Assembly (NCBI RefSeq): GCF_030068455.1 | Contig: NZ_JAQOSQ010000001.1 | Coordinates: 310,001 to 374,000, forward strand | Reading direction: 5' to 3' | DNA from: Roseofilum casamattae BLCC-M143 | Lineage (GTDB): Bacteria; Cyanobacteriota; Cyanobacteriia; Cyanobacteriales; Desertifilaceae | Length of the DNA stretch: 64,000 nucleotides | Part shown: positions 19,167 through 28,898 of the stretch, one piece after another | Position numbering within the stretch: position 1 is the first letter of the stretch | How the letters are laid out: the number at the start of each line of letters is the position of its first letter | Translations under genes and position numbers: made by a program | Notes under the pieces: model-generated | The model's input: only the letters and a program-made list of their open reading frames with translations | Database searches by the model: none | Told to the model about the DNA's origin: nothing

Positions 19167-19667
19167 CTATTCGGTGTATTCATTTTGCTTGACCGATCGC
19201 CAAGCATCGATAGTTCGTCTTAGATTTAGGGTAAAGTCTTGCCAACCGAGCCAAGTCCCTACCCGATCTTCATCCCAAGATGCTGAGAGCACGCCATAAC
19301 TCAGACCGACAACGCCCAGTCCAAAAAAGCCCATGCTGGTCAGCACTACGACGAAGTTAGGTAACTCTAACCCAACTTGGGTAATAATCCAGTAACTCGC
19401 TACAAATGTTAAGATTCCCAGACTCGTTGGAATCCCGGAAAGGATTGACATGCGCCGAATCATCCGATTACTCACGACTTTGGGAATAACTCGGTCTTCT
19501 TTCGCGATCGGGGTGCGCTGTTTTTTCTTCGGAGAAGATGCTGCCGCTTTTGGTGCAGACGAACCGGGAGGACTGTTTTTTTTGCGGCTGGTTTTTGGCT
19601 CAAACGGCAAACGCCCTTTGGCTGCTTGGGATTTGGTCTCGTCCTTGGAATCGGGTTTCGGGGACAT
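19167..19667 (-). CDS. PAM68-family photosystem assembly protein
   Basis: 166 residues: a basic, low-complexity N-terminus (SRKKNSPPGSSAPKAA) followed by two transmembrane helices (about 85-105 and 112-135, GIPTSLGILTFVASYWI and FVVVLTSMGFFGLGVVGLSYG) and the conserved SASWDEDRVGTWLGWQDFTLN tail. PAM68 proteins assist early photosystem II assembly in chloroplasts and cyanobacteria. It follows rpsO by 8 nt on the same strand, and the pair is probably cotranscribed. Confidence 0.85.
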   Translation of the reverse strand: MSPKPDSKDETKSQAAKGRLPFEPKTSRKKNSPPGSSAPKAAASSPKKKQRTPIAKEDRVIPKVVSNRMIRRMSILSGIPTSLGILTFVASYWIITQVGLELPNFVVVLTSMGFFGLGVVGLSYGVLSASWDEDRVGTWLGWQDFTLNLRRTIDAWRSVKQNEYTE

Positions 19668-19675
19668 AAGCCGCT

Positions 19676-19945
19676 CTAGCCTCGAATACTCAGACGGGTA
19701 ATCAGTGCTTTGTAGCGGCCTTGGTCTTGTTTGTTGATATAACCGAGCAGGCGCTTGCGCTGTCCGATCATTTTCATCAGACCTCGCTGGGAGGAGTAGT
19801 CTTTTTTGTTCGCTTTGAGGTGATTGCTCAGGCGGTTAATCCGCTCCGTCAGTACGGCGACTTGCAAATCGGCCGATCCGGTGTCAGTTTCGTGAATTTG
19901 GTAATCGCTGACAATTTGCTGCTTTTGTTCTTGGGTTAGACTCAT
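19676..19945 (-). CDS. rpsO: 30S ribosomal protein S15
   Basis: 89 residues with the complete S15 pattern: MSLTQEQKQQIVSDYQIHE, DTGSADLQVAVLTERINRL, HLKANKKDYSSQRGLMKMIG and RKRLLGYINKQDQGRYKALI. S15 binds 16S rRNA helices 20-22 and nucleates the platform of the small subunit. First gene of a two-gene unit with the PAM68-like gene. Confidence 0.98.
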   Translation of the reverse strand: MSLTQEQKQQIVSDYQIHETDTGSADLQVAVLTERINRLSNHLKANKKDYSSQRGLMKMIGQRKRLLGYINKQDQGRYKALITRLSIRG

Positions 19946-20054
19946 AGGTCGAGTTCTGGGACTTTGTATTTAAAAATTAGCAATTTTATACTATACCACA
20001 GAACTCTCCTTTCTTAACTGCGATCGGACTGGAGTTTTACGGGAGACGATTGCC

Positions 20055-20969
20055 TCAGTCGAGCCAACTGGAGAGGTCGCGATTAATCAGCGCCTGGAGC
20101 TTGAGGATATCATCTCGATAGAAGTCAATTAGGATTTGGCGATCTCCGGGGTCGAGAGGAGGTATTTTGGCTTGGGATCGGTTCAGGTTATTGAGGCGAT
20201 CGCGCAAGTTTTGGACGGTGGTAGCGGGTAAGAGACTGTTGAGGACTTTGGCAGCGGTTTCGCGCAAGGGATTTCGGGTATTGAGGAGTTGGTTGAAGGT
20301 TTGGTTTTTCGGTAATTTGGCCACTTGCGATCGCGCGGAAGTATCCGGTTGATAAGTCGCATCGACGCCAATAAACCGATAAATTTCCTGCATCATTTTT
20401 GCTGAATTCTTGCGTAAATCTTCATACAAAAATACGCGAATTTGTGCGGGGTCGAATTCCTGGTAAAACGCAGTTAAATGCTCGCCATAAAATCCTTTTC
20501 TCAAGGTAGCAGACGCTTTACCTTTTTGTTCGATTTGCTCTACTAGAGACCGTGGCTTTCCGATGGCATCCCGCACGTGCATCAAGTAATCAGAATAAGC
20601 GCGATCGCTGGGGTTGCGTAAAATTGCAATCAGTTTTGCATTGGGAATGCGCCGTTTAATTTGGGCGGTGGCAACGGAATAATTGACCATATAATTGGGA
20701 GAGGCTTCGCCGATGGCAATTTCATCGGTAACCTCGGCAAACAGATCGCAATATTTTTCCCAGGTATCGATGCGTTTTTGTGTCGGATGCCGCAAGGGGC
20801 GATCGCTAGGCGCTTTATTCGGGTCTCGGGCGAAAAAGTTTGTCTCTTTTACCGAACTCATATAGACTTGGGGATGCTGCTTCAGGTAGTTATAAATTGA
20901 AGTCGTCCCCGACTTTTGCACGCCAATAATCAAGAAATTGGGTGACTTCGCCGATTCAGTCACGGGCAA
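20055..20969 (-). CDS. Sulfotransferase family protein
   Basis: About 302-304 residues. The PAPS-binding 5'-phosphosulfate loop is GVQKSGTTSIYNYL near the N-terminus, and the 3'-phosphate-binding element is RNPSDRAYSDYLMHV. SFLYEDLRKN-type features further support the bacterial sulfotransferase fold. It would move a sulfuryl group from PAPS to a sugar or lipid acceptor that cannot be named. Possible starts are TTG 20969 or GTG 20963. It diverges from panD. Confidence 0.88.
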   Translation of the reverse strand: MPVTESAKSPNFLIIGVQKSGTTSIYNYLKQHPQVYMSSVKETNFFARDPNKAPSDRPLRHPTQKRIDTWEKYCDLFAEVTDEIAIGEASPNYMVNYSVATAQIKRRIPNAKLIAILRNPSDRAYSDYLMHVRDAIGKPRSLVEQIEQKGKASATLRKGFYGEHLTAFYQEFDPAQIRVFLYEDLRKNSAKMMQEIYRFIGVDATYQPDTSARSQVAKLPKNQTFNQLLNTRNPLRETAAKVLNSLLPATTVQNLRDRLNNLNRSQAKIPPLDPGDRQILIDFYRDDILKLQALINRDLSSWLD

Positions 20970-21061
20970 GCCCTCTACACTACGTCTTTTAGTTTAACTT
21001 ATTTTGTAGAATAGAAATATAATTTAATTTCAGGTAGATTTAAATTTCCCGGACTAATTAT

Positions 21062-21427
21062 ATGCTAATCAATGTACTCAAAAGCAAGCTACATCGAGTT
21101 AGAGTCACCGAGGCACAATTATACTATGAAGGATCGATTACGATCGACGAACAATTGCTCAAAACCGCCCGCATTCTCCCCGGTGAAAAAGTACAGGTAG
21201 TTAATGTCAATAATGGATCTCGCCTGGAAACTTATACCATTCCCGGTGTTTGGGGAAGTCGCACAATTTGTTTAAATGGTCCAGCAGCTCGGATGAATGC
21301 AGTTGGAGATGAAATTATTATTATTGCTTATGCCCAAATGACTGAAGAAGAAGCACTATTATATTCTCCAAAAGTGGTATTAGTAGATGAGTGTAATAAT
21401 CCGATTACTGAAGAACCATCAGTTTGA
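21062..21427 (+). CDS. panD: Aspartate 1-decarboxylase (pyruvoyl-dependent)
   Basis: 121 residues. It makes beta-alanine for pantothenate and CoA. The proenzyme is self-cleaved between Gly24 and Ser25 in YYEGSITID to give the pyruvoyl group. Also present are [12 protein letters not shown] at the start, the Tyr-containing ETYTIPG and [20 protein letters not shown]. Length and motifs are typical. A small hairpin (21469-21484) follows the stop. Confidence 0.97.
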   Translation: MLINVLKSKLHRVRVTEAQLYYEGSITIDEQLLKTARILPGEKVQVVNVNNGSRLETYTIPGVWGSRTICLNGPAARMNAVGDEIIIIAYAQMTEEEALLYSPKVVLVDECNNPITEEPSV

Positions 21428-21638
21428 ATTCTCATTGTTTAAATATGCTGGAATGAATGAAGCTGCGATCGCTCTACAGAGCGACTCTCACGAGTACCCA
21501 AGTATCTACCGTTAAGGATTTGGGGAAATCTAGCCGAATATTGTGTAGAACGGAGAACGATCTTCGTTACCAGTAATGTAATAGAGGTTCAAGGTGTATC
21601 GCTTTGGTAACTTAGATATTGCACTCGCTAATTATTCT

Positions 21639-24600
21639 ATGCCTCGATTCACTTCCCGATCGCTTTATCCCGTTATTCTGAGCGGCCTCTCCAGCACTCT
21701 GCTGTGTTTCCCAGCTCTCGCTCAGTTTGTTGTTCCGGCCGCTGATGGAGTAGGAACAACAGTTTCCCCAGTCAATGGCGATCGCTTTGACATTACTGGC
21801 GGAACTCAAGCCGGAAGCAATTTATTCCACAGCTTCGAGCAATTTGGGTTAACCCAAGGACAAATTGCTAATTTTATCGCGCAACCAGAAATTCGCAATG
21901 TCTTGGGTCGCGTTGTTGGTGGCGACCCTTCTTTCATTAATGGGTTAGTTCAACTGAGCAATAGTAACGCTAATTTATATTTACTCAACCCGGCAGGTAT
22001 TGTTTTCGGCCGTCACTCGAGCTTAAACGTCCCCGCTGCATTTTATGGAACAACGGCCGATGCCATTGGGTTTGCTGGCGATCGCCGCTTCAATGCTGTA
22101 GGCTCCAATGATTGGACAACCCTGACTGGCGCGCCGAATAGCTTTATTTTTGAGAGTCCTAACTCGGGTAGTATCGTTAACTTCGGACAACTAGCCGTTC
22201 GGGAAGGACAAAACCTAAGCCTGATTGCCGGCAATACCATTACTTTAGGACAACTTTCCGCACCTGGGGGAACGATCGCGATCGCTGCTGTTCCCGGAGA
22301 AAACCGGGTGCGCCTCTCCCAAGAAGGTCATTTATTGAGTTTAGATTTACCCTTAAATCCAGAAAATAGCAATCCTTTGCAAGGACTGACTCCCCTGGAT
22401 CTGCCGCAACTGTTAACCGGTTCTGGGGTTGCTGCTCCCAACGGTTCTGGGAATACCATTGTTTCCGGAACTGTCGATGTTTCGGGGAACCTGGGAGGAC
22501 AAGTTAATATTATTGGCGATCGCGCGACCCTCACTAATGCCGAAGTCAACGCTTCCGGACTTCTCGGTGGCGGAGCCATTAACATCGGCGGTTCGTTTCA
22601 AGGCAACGGCCCCCTTCCGAACAGTCAGATAACGGCGATCGATACAAATACCATTATTAATGCCCATGCTCTCGATCGCGGAGATGGCGGCAATATTGTT
22701 ATTTGGAGCGATAATAGCACGGAGTTTTTCGGACAGATCGGCGCTCGAGGTGGCTTCGCCTCCGGAAATGGCGGGTTTGTCGAAGTCTCGGGAAAATCCT
22801 TCCTCGACTACCAAGGAACCGTCGATACTACAGCATTACAAGGAACCAATGGTACTCTACTGCTCGATCCGACAACCATTGAAGTCGTGACAAGAGAAAC
22901 CGCACAGACGAATAATTTAGCTGATGCAGATCGAGTTAGCGATATCGACATCGATCGCGCCAACCGAGTCACTCGACTCGATGCCGCTGCCATTAATAAC
23001 TCTTCGTCCAATGTCATTCTGGAAGCGGAAGAGAGCATTAACTTTAGAGCGCCAATTAACATAACTCAACCCGGAATTGGCTTGACGGCTCGGGCTGGCA
23101 CTGAGATTTTTGTCGATAACGGAATAACAACCAATGGCGGGGATCTGCTGCTCAATGCATCGAATGTGGGTGCAGACAGTCCCTTAAGGACTCGAGGAGG
23201 AACAGTGGGTTTAGCCGCTGCCAATATCGGAGTGGATAATATCGATACCTCGAGTCAGTTTGGCGCTGGAGGTACAGTACAGATAACAGCTCAAGAAGCA
23301 CTCTCTACCGGCAGGATCGATACTTCAAGCTCTCTCGGCGATGGCGGTTCGGTGACGATTAATTCAGAAGCACGGGAGATCCTAACAGGAAGGATTAATA
23401 GTAGCTCCACAGCAGGCAGAGGAGGTGATGTGAGTTTAAATGCTTTTGCCAATATTATTGTTAATTCGATTAATGCGGAAGGGGCAACGGCTGGTGGAAA
23501 CATTGAGTTAACGGCGAATCAATTTGTCCGAGCTACCGATCGTTTTACTGCTCGCAACGGTGTCTCAGTCAGTTTATCCACCGCAAGCGATGATGACAGT
23601 AGAGGTGGAACCATTACCATCGAGCATGGTGGCAATGAAAGTATTCCTTTTATCATTGGCAACAGTACGAGTAATGGTACGGCGGCAGCCATTACTCGAG
23701 GCAACAGTACCGATGAATCTACAATCTTCCCCACTCTCAACCTGTTCTCCAGCGAAATGAAAGATCGCGATCGCATTCAAATCTTAACCGGCACGATTTT
23801 CGACGAACCGTTTGCACCGCCAGAAATGCCTACAGGCGAGTCTCTGGAGTCCTTACCGCCATCTCCTTCTCCACAGGGGATGCAGAGAAGCGCCGCTCAA
23901 GTAGCCGCTTCTAGAGACCCCAGGGCGATCGCATTGTCTCAGAGTGTGGGACGTTCCTCAACATCCGCATCAGTGCAGCGCGCTAGTGCTGCGGAAAATT
24001 CGGACTCGGTGTTCTCATCTTCAGGCTCCGACGAAATATTCTCTCAAATCGAAGGGTTAGACGATGTGAGAGCAACGGTGAGCGGGCACTTGGATGGGGG
24101 AAATTTGAATGCCGCTGTTTTATCTGCCGATCGCTTATTTAGCGATCGGCTATCGGTTTACACGGGGGAATTATATGGAGTGGGGGAAGACGAGCAATCT
24201 CTCGAGCAATTCCAACAACGTCTGGGAGAAATTGAAGCAATTACGGGCAAAAAAACCGTCATTATCTACGTTTTATCTCGCCCGGAACAACTGGATTTAA
24301 TTGTCGTGACTCCTGACGGTCAGTCGATTTATCGCCACGTTCCCAATCTCAACCAGGCGAATGTTCTCGAAACCGTTCGTAAATTTCGGGAAGAACTGAC
24401 GAATATTCGCAAGCGCAATACTATCAGTTATCTTCCCTATTCTCAGCAATTGTATGAATGGATTGTTGCACCAATTGAAGATATCTTAGACGAGATGGGT
24501 GCAGATATTTTAGCCTTTAGTATGGATTTAGGATTGAATTCTATTCCACTGGCGGCACTGCACGATGGCGAACAGTTTCTGATTGAAAAATATAGCCTGG

Positions 24601-25322
24601 GATTAATTCCAAGTATCTTGCTCACCAATACGGACTATCAAGCGCTGCAAAACTCCCAGGTCTTGGCATTCGGAGCCTCTGAGTTTCAGCAACAAGCTCC
24701 CTTACCTGCCGTTCCTGTAGAATTAAGCACGATTACCGAGCAGTTATGGACGGGAAAATCGTTCCTGAACGAGCAGTTTACTTTAGATAATTTGATTTCC
24801 CAACGGGAAGTTTCTCCAGCAGGGATTTTACATTTAGCCACTCATGCGGAGTTTAATGCCGGTTCGCCGCAAAATTCTTATATTCAACTGTGGGACGAGC
24901 AATTGACCTTGGATAATTTGCCCAATTTGGGATGGAACGATCCGCAAGTGGAATTGTTGGTGTTAAGTGCCTGTCGCACGGCGGTTGGCGATCCCTTTGC
25001 CGAGTTGGGGTTTGCCGGGTTGGCGGTGCAAGCTGGGGTGAAAAGTGCGTTGGCGAGTTTGTGGTATGTCTCGGATGAGGGAACGTTGGCGCTGATGACC
25101 CAATTTTACGAGCAGTTGCAGAATGCAGCGATTAAATCGGAGGCACTGCGCGCGGCGCAACTGGCCATGCTCAGAGGTGAGGTGCGCATTGAAGGAGATC
25201 GATTGCGTGGTAACCGAGGAGAAAGTGTAATATTACCTTCGTCTTTGCGACGATTGGGTACGGGAAAGTTAGCCCATCCTTATTATTGGTCTGGGTTTAC
25301 GATGATTGGTTCTCCTTGGTAG
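21639..25322 (+). CDS. Secreted filamentous-haemagglutinin-type protein with C-terminal CHAT protease domain
   Basis: About 1,227 residues. After a signal peptide (SLYPVILSGLSSTLLCFPALAQ in part) comes a two-partner-secretion/haemagglutination activity domain (about 30-300: FHSFEQFGLTQGQIANF, NLYLLNPAGIVFGRHSSLN), then Asn/Ser-rich beta-helix repeats, a low-complexity linker near 740-820, and a CHAT (caspase-like) domain in the last 350 residues with the catalytic His in LHLATHAEF (about residue 1069) and Cys in LVLSACRTAVGDP (about 1112). The ATG at 21639 is preferred because it starts the signal peptide, though an in-frame GTG lies at 21594. A TpsB-type transporter is not in the window. Confidence 0.88.
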   Translation: MPRFTSRSLYPVILSGLSSTLLCFPALAQFVVPAADGVGTTVSPVNGDRFDITGGTQAGSNLFHSFEQFGLTQGQIANFIAQPEIRNVLGRVVGGDPSFINGLVQLSNSNANLYLLNPAGIVFGRHSSLNVPAAFYGTTADAIGFAGDRRFNAVGSNDWTTLTGAPNSFIFESPNSGSIVNFGQLAVREGQNLSLIAGNTITLGQLSAPGGTIAIAAVPGENRVRLSQEGHLLSLDLPLNPENSNPLQGLTPLDLPQLLTGSGVAAPNGSGNTIVSGTVDVSGNLGGQVNIIGDRATLTNAEVNASGLLGGGAINIGGSFQGNGPLPNSQITAIDTNTIINAHALDRGDGGNIVIWSDNSTEFFGQIGARGGFASGNGGFVEVSGKSFLDYQGTVDTTALQGTNGTLLLDPTTIEVVTRETAQTNNLADADRVSDIDIDRANRVTRLDAAAINNSSSNVILEAEESINFRAPINITQPGIGLTARAGTEIFVDNGITTNGGDLLLNASNVGADSPLRTRGGTVGLAAANIGVDNIDTSSQFGAGGTVQITAQEALSTGRIDTSSSLGDGGSVTINSEAREILTGRINSSSTAGRGGDVSLNAFANIIVNSINAEGATAGGNIELTANQFVRATDRFTARNGVSVSLSTASDDDSRGGTITIEHGGNESIPFIIGNSTSNGTAAAITRGNSTDESTIFPTLNLFSSEMKDRDRIQILTGTIFDEPFAPPEMPTGESLESLPPSPSPQGMQRSAAQVAASRDPRAIALSQSVGRSSTSASVQRASAAENSDSVFSSSGSDEIFSQIEGLDDVRATVSGHLDGGNLNAAVLSADRLFSDRLSVYTGELYGVGEDEQSLEQFQQRLGEIEAITGKKTVIIYVLSRPEQLDLIVVTPDGQSIYRHVPNLNQANVLETVRKFREELTNIRKRNTISYLPYSQQLYEWIVAPIEDILDEMGADILAFSMDLGLNSIPLAALHDGEQFLIEKYSLGLIPSILLTNTDYQALQNSQVLAFGASEFQQQAPLPAVPVELSTITEQLWTGKSFLNEQFTLDNLISQREVSPAGILHLATHAEFNAGSPQNSYIQLWDEQLTLDNLPNLGWNDPQVELLVLSACRTAVGDPFAELGFAGLAVQAGVKSALASLWYVSDEGTLALMTQFYEQLQNAAIKSEALRAAQLAMLRGEVRIEGDRLRGNRGESVILPSSLRRLGTGKLAHPYYWSGFTMIGSPW

Positions 25323-25524
25323 AGAGTAAGACAGAGGAATCGGCAGGCTCTGTTCGAGGCTGGGAGATTACCGTAAAATGGCTGAGGACGAAGGTAGTTA
25401 AACTGTAGTAGAATTAGGCGAGGAAGAGTTAGCTTTTAAATGCTCTTGCCATTGTGGTGTATCTGAGGAGTAGTCAAGCTTGGCTTCCGGCCGGCGTGCA
25501 TAGATACCCAGAGGAATTAGGACA

Positions 25525-25674
25525 ATGCAATCAAAACTGAATATTCACCCTATTTCTATTATCCTGTTGTTGGCGATCGCCAGCACAATTTGTTTCTTAA
25601 TCCCAGTCGATCCCCCCGTTGTTGAGGCGAATGAGTCTTCAAAGCCCTTGTCTTATTTGGCGTTGCGTCGCTAG
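25525..25674 (+). CDS. Small single-span or exported peptide (49 aa), hypothetical
   Basis: An ATG with an AGGAATTAGGA ribosome-binding site opens a 49-residue frame: basic start (MQSKLNIHP), one hydrophobic helix (ISIILLLAIASTICFLIPV), then a short polar tail ending LALRR. It resembles a small secreted or membrane peptide. No family is recognised. Confidence 0.45.
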   Translation: MQSKLNIHPISIILLLAIASTICFLIPVDPPVVEANESSKPLSYLALRR

Positions 25675-25777
25675 ATTAATGTCAGTTTTGGAGAGCGGAG
25701 AGTCAGAAGTAATGGATTGGGGGGCGATCGCCTATAATAAAAGCCAATCGACTGACTAGGTGCGAGGCCGCAAAGAC

Positions 25778-26629
25778 ATGGTATACAAACTGCCAACCCT
25801 ATTCATTGACGATGACTCTCTCTATCCGGAAAGTGACGGTCAGCCTGTGGGTGAAAATACAACACAGTTCCGCTTGATTATGATGATTCAAGGGGGACTC
25901 GATGCTCTGTTTAAAGATGTGGAAGATGTCTTCGTTGCCGGAGATTTATTTTGGTATCCCGTTCAGCTTACGGAAGAGGAGATCTCCAAGCAGAAAAAAC
26001 CATCTCGACAAGCACCTGATGTGATGGTGGCGTTCGGCGTTCGGAAGAAAGATCGTCCCTCTTATAAACAATGGGAAGAAGAGGATATTGCACCACAAGT
26101 GGTCTTTGAGATTATTTCTCCGAGCAATAGCAAGGAGGAGATGCAGAAAAAGTTTGAATTTTATCAGACTCATGGGGTTGAAGAATATTATGCGTATAAC
26201 CCCAAGGGAAACCGTCTGGAAGGATGGCTCAGAAGTGGCGAGAGATTAGAAACGATCTCGGAAATGGAGGGATGGACGAGTCCGCGCTTAGGAGTGAGTT
26301 TTACCACAGTGTCAGGAGAATTACGACTGGTGGCGCCCAATGACGAGCAGTTGGCAACTTATGTGGATTTGGTACAAGAGCGCGATCGCCAACGCCTCGA
26401 AAAAGAACGGGAGCGCTTGGACAAAGAGCTAGAGAGCCAGCGGGCTAACAGCGAGCGGCGTAGAGCTAATAGTGCGGAGTCGGAGCGCGATCGCCAACAG
26501 CAAAGAGCCAATGCTGCTGAGTTGGAGCGCGATCGCGAACGCCTGGAGAAGGAACGGGCACAAGATACGGTACAAAAGTTGCGCGATCGCCTGCGACAAT
26601 TAGGAGTCGATCCCGATAGTGTCGAGTAA
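25778..26629 (+). CDS. Uma2-family putative endonuclease with coiled-coil tail
   Basis: About 283 residues. The PD-(D/E)XK Uma2 core is seen in APDVMVAFGV, PQVVFEIISPSNSKEEMQKK and EEYYAYNPKGNRLEGWL. From about residue 205 the tail is a charged coiled coil of ERDRQRLEKERERL-type repeats, several written with HIP1 octamers. Uma2 proteins are expanded in cyanobacteria, and their biological role is unclear. The ATG at 25778 is favoured, with a GTG at 25760 as an alternative. Confidence 0.88.
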   Translation: MVYKLPTLFIDDDSLYPESDGQPVGENTTQFRLIMMIQGGLDALFKDVEDVFVAGDLFWYPVQLTEEEISKQKKPSRQAPDVMVAFGVRKKDRPSYKQWEEEDIAPQVVFEIISPSNSKEEMQKKFEFYQTHGVEEYYAYNPKGNRLEGWLRSGERLETISEMEGWTSPRLGVSFTTVSGELRLVAPNDEQLATYVDLVQERDRQRLEKERERLDKELESQRANSERRRANSAESERDRQQQRANAAELERDRERLEKERAQDTVQKLRDRLRQLGVDPDSVE

Positions 26630-26639
26630 TCTCAGTGGT

Positions 26640-26668
26640 GGTTGGGTTCATTGAAGTGAAACCCAACC
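26640..26668. repeat. Hairpin repeat GGTTGGGTT...AACCCAACC
   Basis: 11-12-bp arms with one bulged base between the convergent Uma2 and glutathione reductase genes. Such hairpins recur in cyanobacterial genomes, and this one may double as a bidirectional terminator. Confidence 0.6.
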
Positions 26669-26703
26669 TACGAGAAAATGGCAAAGGTATTGTCTAATTC
26701 AAA

Positions 26704-28053
26704 TTAGCGCATGGTGACAAATTCTTCCGCCGAACTGGGATGGATGCCAACTGTCGCATCAAAGTTCGCTTTCGTTGCTCCCATTTTAACCGCGATCGCC
26801 ACGCCTTGAATAATTTCTCCGGCATGTTCGCCCACCATATGAGCGCCGAGAACTTTATCGGTTTCGGTATGGACGATGAGTTTCATCAAAGTCCGATCTT
26901 CGCCACCGCTAACGGTATGATATAGCGGTCTAAATTTCGCTCGATAAACTCGAACATTGTCGCCATATTTCTCTCGCGCTTCTGCTTCAGTTAAACCAAC
27001 CGTTCCCGCTTCTGGTTGCGAGAAAACAGCGGTGGGAATATTATCATAAGTCATTTGTCGAGATTGACCGCCAAAATGAGTATCGGCAAAAGCACGACCT
27101 TCCCCAATAGCGACTGGAGTTAAGTTTACGCGATCGGTGCAATCTCCGACAGCGTAGATATGCTCCACATTAGTTTGACTGTACTCGTCAACAGCGATCG
27201 CACCCTTTTCGACGGCGACTCCTGCGTTCTCTAAACCAAGTTTCTCCAAGTTCGGTTTGCGTCCGGTGGCCGAAAGTCCAACGGCATCGACAATAACGGT
27301 TTCTTCCTTATTTTCACCGGTAATGGTGACTTCCAATCCGCTATCGGTTTTGGTAATGTTTTTAATCGTACTCTTATTTAAAATCCGGATACCGTGGCGC
27401 TGCATTTCTGATTGCACGTGCTCGCGAATATCTCCATCAAATCCATTCAAGATATGTTCGCGACGAATAACTTGAATAACCTCGGAACCTAAGCCGTGAA
27501 AAATACCGGCAAATTCGACGCCAATATAGCCGCCGCCGAGAATAATCAGCCGCTTTGGTTGTTCTGGTAAGTTAAAGATTTCATCGGAGATTAGGGTATG
27601 TTCGATGCCCGGAATATCCGGTTTTACGGGAATTCCACCCACGGCAATTAAGATTTTCTCTGCCGTTATCGTTTCCTCGCCAATTTTAATCGTATGAGCA
27701 TCGACAAATTCGGCATAACCGGAGAACAGTTTTACCTCGGATTTATCCAACATTCCTTGATAAATTCCATTCAAGCGAGTTACTTCCCCATTAACGGCCG
27801 CAACCATTTTTTCCCAGTTCAAAGTACTTTCAACGTCGCTCCAACCATACCCTTGACTTTCTTCCATCATCTTGGGAAAATGGGAGGCATAAACCATCAG
27901 TTTTTTTGGAATGCATCCCCGGTTCACGCAGGTTCCGCCCAGGCGATCGCATTCTGCAATTCCTACTTTAGCTCCGTATCCTGCGGCTCTGCGAGCTGTC
28001 GCAATTCCGCCGGAACCGCCCCCGATCGCGAATAAGTCGAAATCGTAACTCAT
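26704..28053 (-). CDS. gor: Glutathione-disulfide reductase
   Basis: 449 residues. It reduces GSSG with NADPH, protecting against oxidative stress. The FAD motif is AIGGGSGGIATARRAA, the redox-active disulfide is in GGTCVNRGCIPKKLMVYAS, the NADPH motif is ILGGGYIGVEFAGIF, and the catalytic His-Glu is in TVGIHPSSAEEFVTMR at the end. CVNRGCIPKK rather than CLNVGC points to glutathione reductase and not dihydrolipoamide dehydrogenase. Monocistronic, flanked by two unrelated Uma2 genes. Confidence 0.95.
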   Translation of the reverse strand: MSYDFDLFAIGGGSGGIATARRAAGYGAKVGIAECDRLGGTCVNRGCIPKKLMVYASHFPKMMEESQGYGWSDVESTLNWEKMVAAVNGEVTRLNGIYQGMLDKSEVKLFSGYAEFVDAHTIKIGEETITAEKILIAVGGIPVKPDIPGIEHTLISDEIFNLPEQPKRLIILGGGYIGVEFAGIFHGLGSEVIQVIRREHILNGFDGDIREHVQSEMQRHGIRILNKSTIKNITKTDSGLEVTITGENKEETVIVDAVGLSATGRKPNLEKLGLENAGVAVEKGAIAVDEYSQTNVEHIYAVGDCTDRVNLTPVAIGEGRAFADTHFGGQSRQMTYDNIPTAVFSQPEAGTVGLTEAEAREKYGDNVRVYRAKFRPLYHTVSGGEDRTLMKLIVHTETDKVLGAHMVGEHAGEIIQGVAIAVKMGATKANFDATVGIHPSSAEEFVTMR

Positions 28054-28122
28054 GGTCGCCCTTCTCCTAATTGAATCGTCTTTATTAGTTTATCCTAATT
28101 CTCATTGGTATTGACTCGGCAT

Positions 28123-28803
28123 TTATCGATCGCCATGGCGGCCGTCGCCTGCATTTAAAATTTCCTCGGCAGTTAATCTTAAATTAGGAAACGTTAGAGA
28201 AGAGATAACTTGCGCGCCTCGAAAGATTTCCATTTGATATTCTCCATTTGCTAGAATCCCAATTGAAAGGGTGGGTTGTTTGGGTTTGCCAATATAGCGA
28301 ATCCCGCCCAATCCAGCATAGTCGGCAATCCAGTATTCTCGAATTCCGACAGCGGCATAGTCTTCTGCTTTTCGAGCATAGTCATTTTGCCAATTACTGC
28401 TGACGACTTCCGCGATAAATTTAATGGAACTGCCGCGCGTTAAAATCGATTGTTCCGACCATAAAGGCTCTTTGATAAGTTCGTTGCGATCGACCGCCAA
28501 AACATCGGGACGAAAGGCAGTCATTGTTGCATCGGAAGGACGAAATAATCCTCGTTGCAGTACTAACCAAGGTAAGTTATTTCGATCGATTTGGACGCAA
28601 ATTTTCCTGGTAATAAATGCGGCAATTTCTTCATGCTCTCCGGTGGGTTCCACGTCGAAAACTTCTCCATCAATCAGTTCGTAGCGATTATCGCCACCAT
28701 AGTTGTTAAGAAACTGGCGAACATCCAGCTGTTCCTGTTGTCGGAGTCGATCGATAGCAAGGGTCATTGGTTTGTCTGCGATCGCTTGCTTCAGTTTAGC
28801 CAA
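28123..28803 (-). CDS. Uma2-family putative endonuclease
   Basis: 226 residues. Core motifs are NRYELIDGEVFDVEPTGEHE, RPDVLAVDRNEL, IKFIAEVVSSNWQNDYARK and IREYWIADYAGLGGIRYIG, matching the Uma2 PD-(D/E)XK fold (Glu, Asp, and Glu-x-Val positions). It lacks the coiled-coil tail of the copy at 25778. Divergent from the sensor kinase gene. Confidence 0.88.
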   Translation of the reverse strand: MAKLKQAIADKPMTLAIDRLRQQEQLDVRQFLNNYGGDNRYELIDGEVFDVEPTGEHEEIAAFITRKICVQIDRNNLPWLVLQRGLFRPSDATMTAFRPDVLAVDRNELIKEPLWSEQSILTRGSSIKFIAEVVSSNWQNDYARKAEDYAAVGIREYWIADYAGLGGIRYIGKPKQPTLSIGILANGEYQMEIFRGAQVISSLTFPNLRLTAEEILNAGDGRHGDR

Positions 28804-28898
28804 GAATTCTTGGAGGCGATCGCGCTTATTTCAGGGTAACATAGAACGGTGCGATCGCATTCTCGTCATAACTCGATCGATGGTAAGACTTTTTCCTG

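Noticed and set aside
22413-22814. Minus-strand frame inside the haemagglutinin-CHAT gene
   Set aside because: Antisense shadow within a strongly supported gene, with no ribosome-binding site or family pattern.
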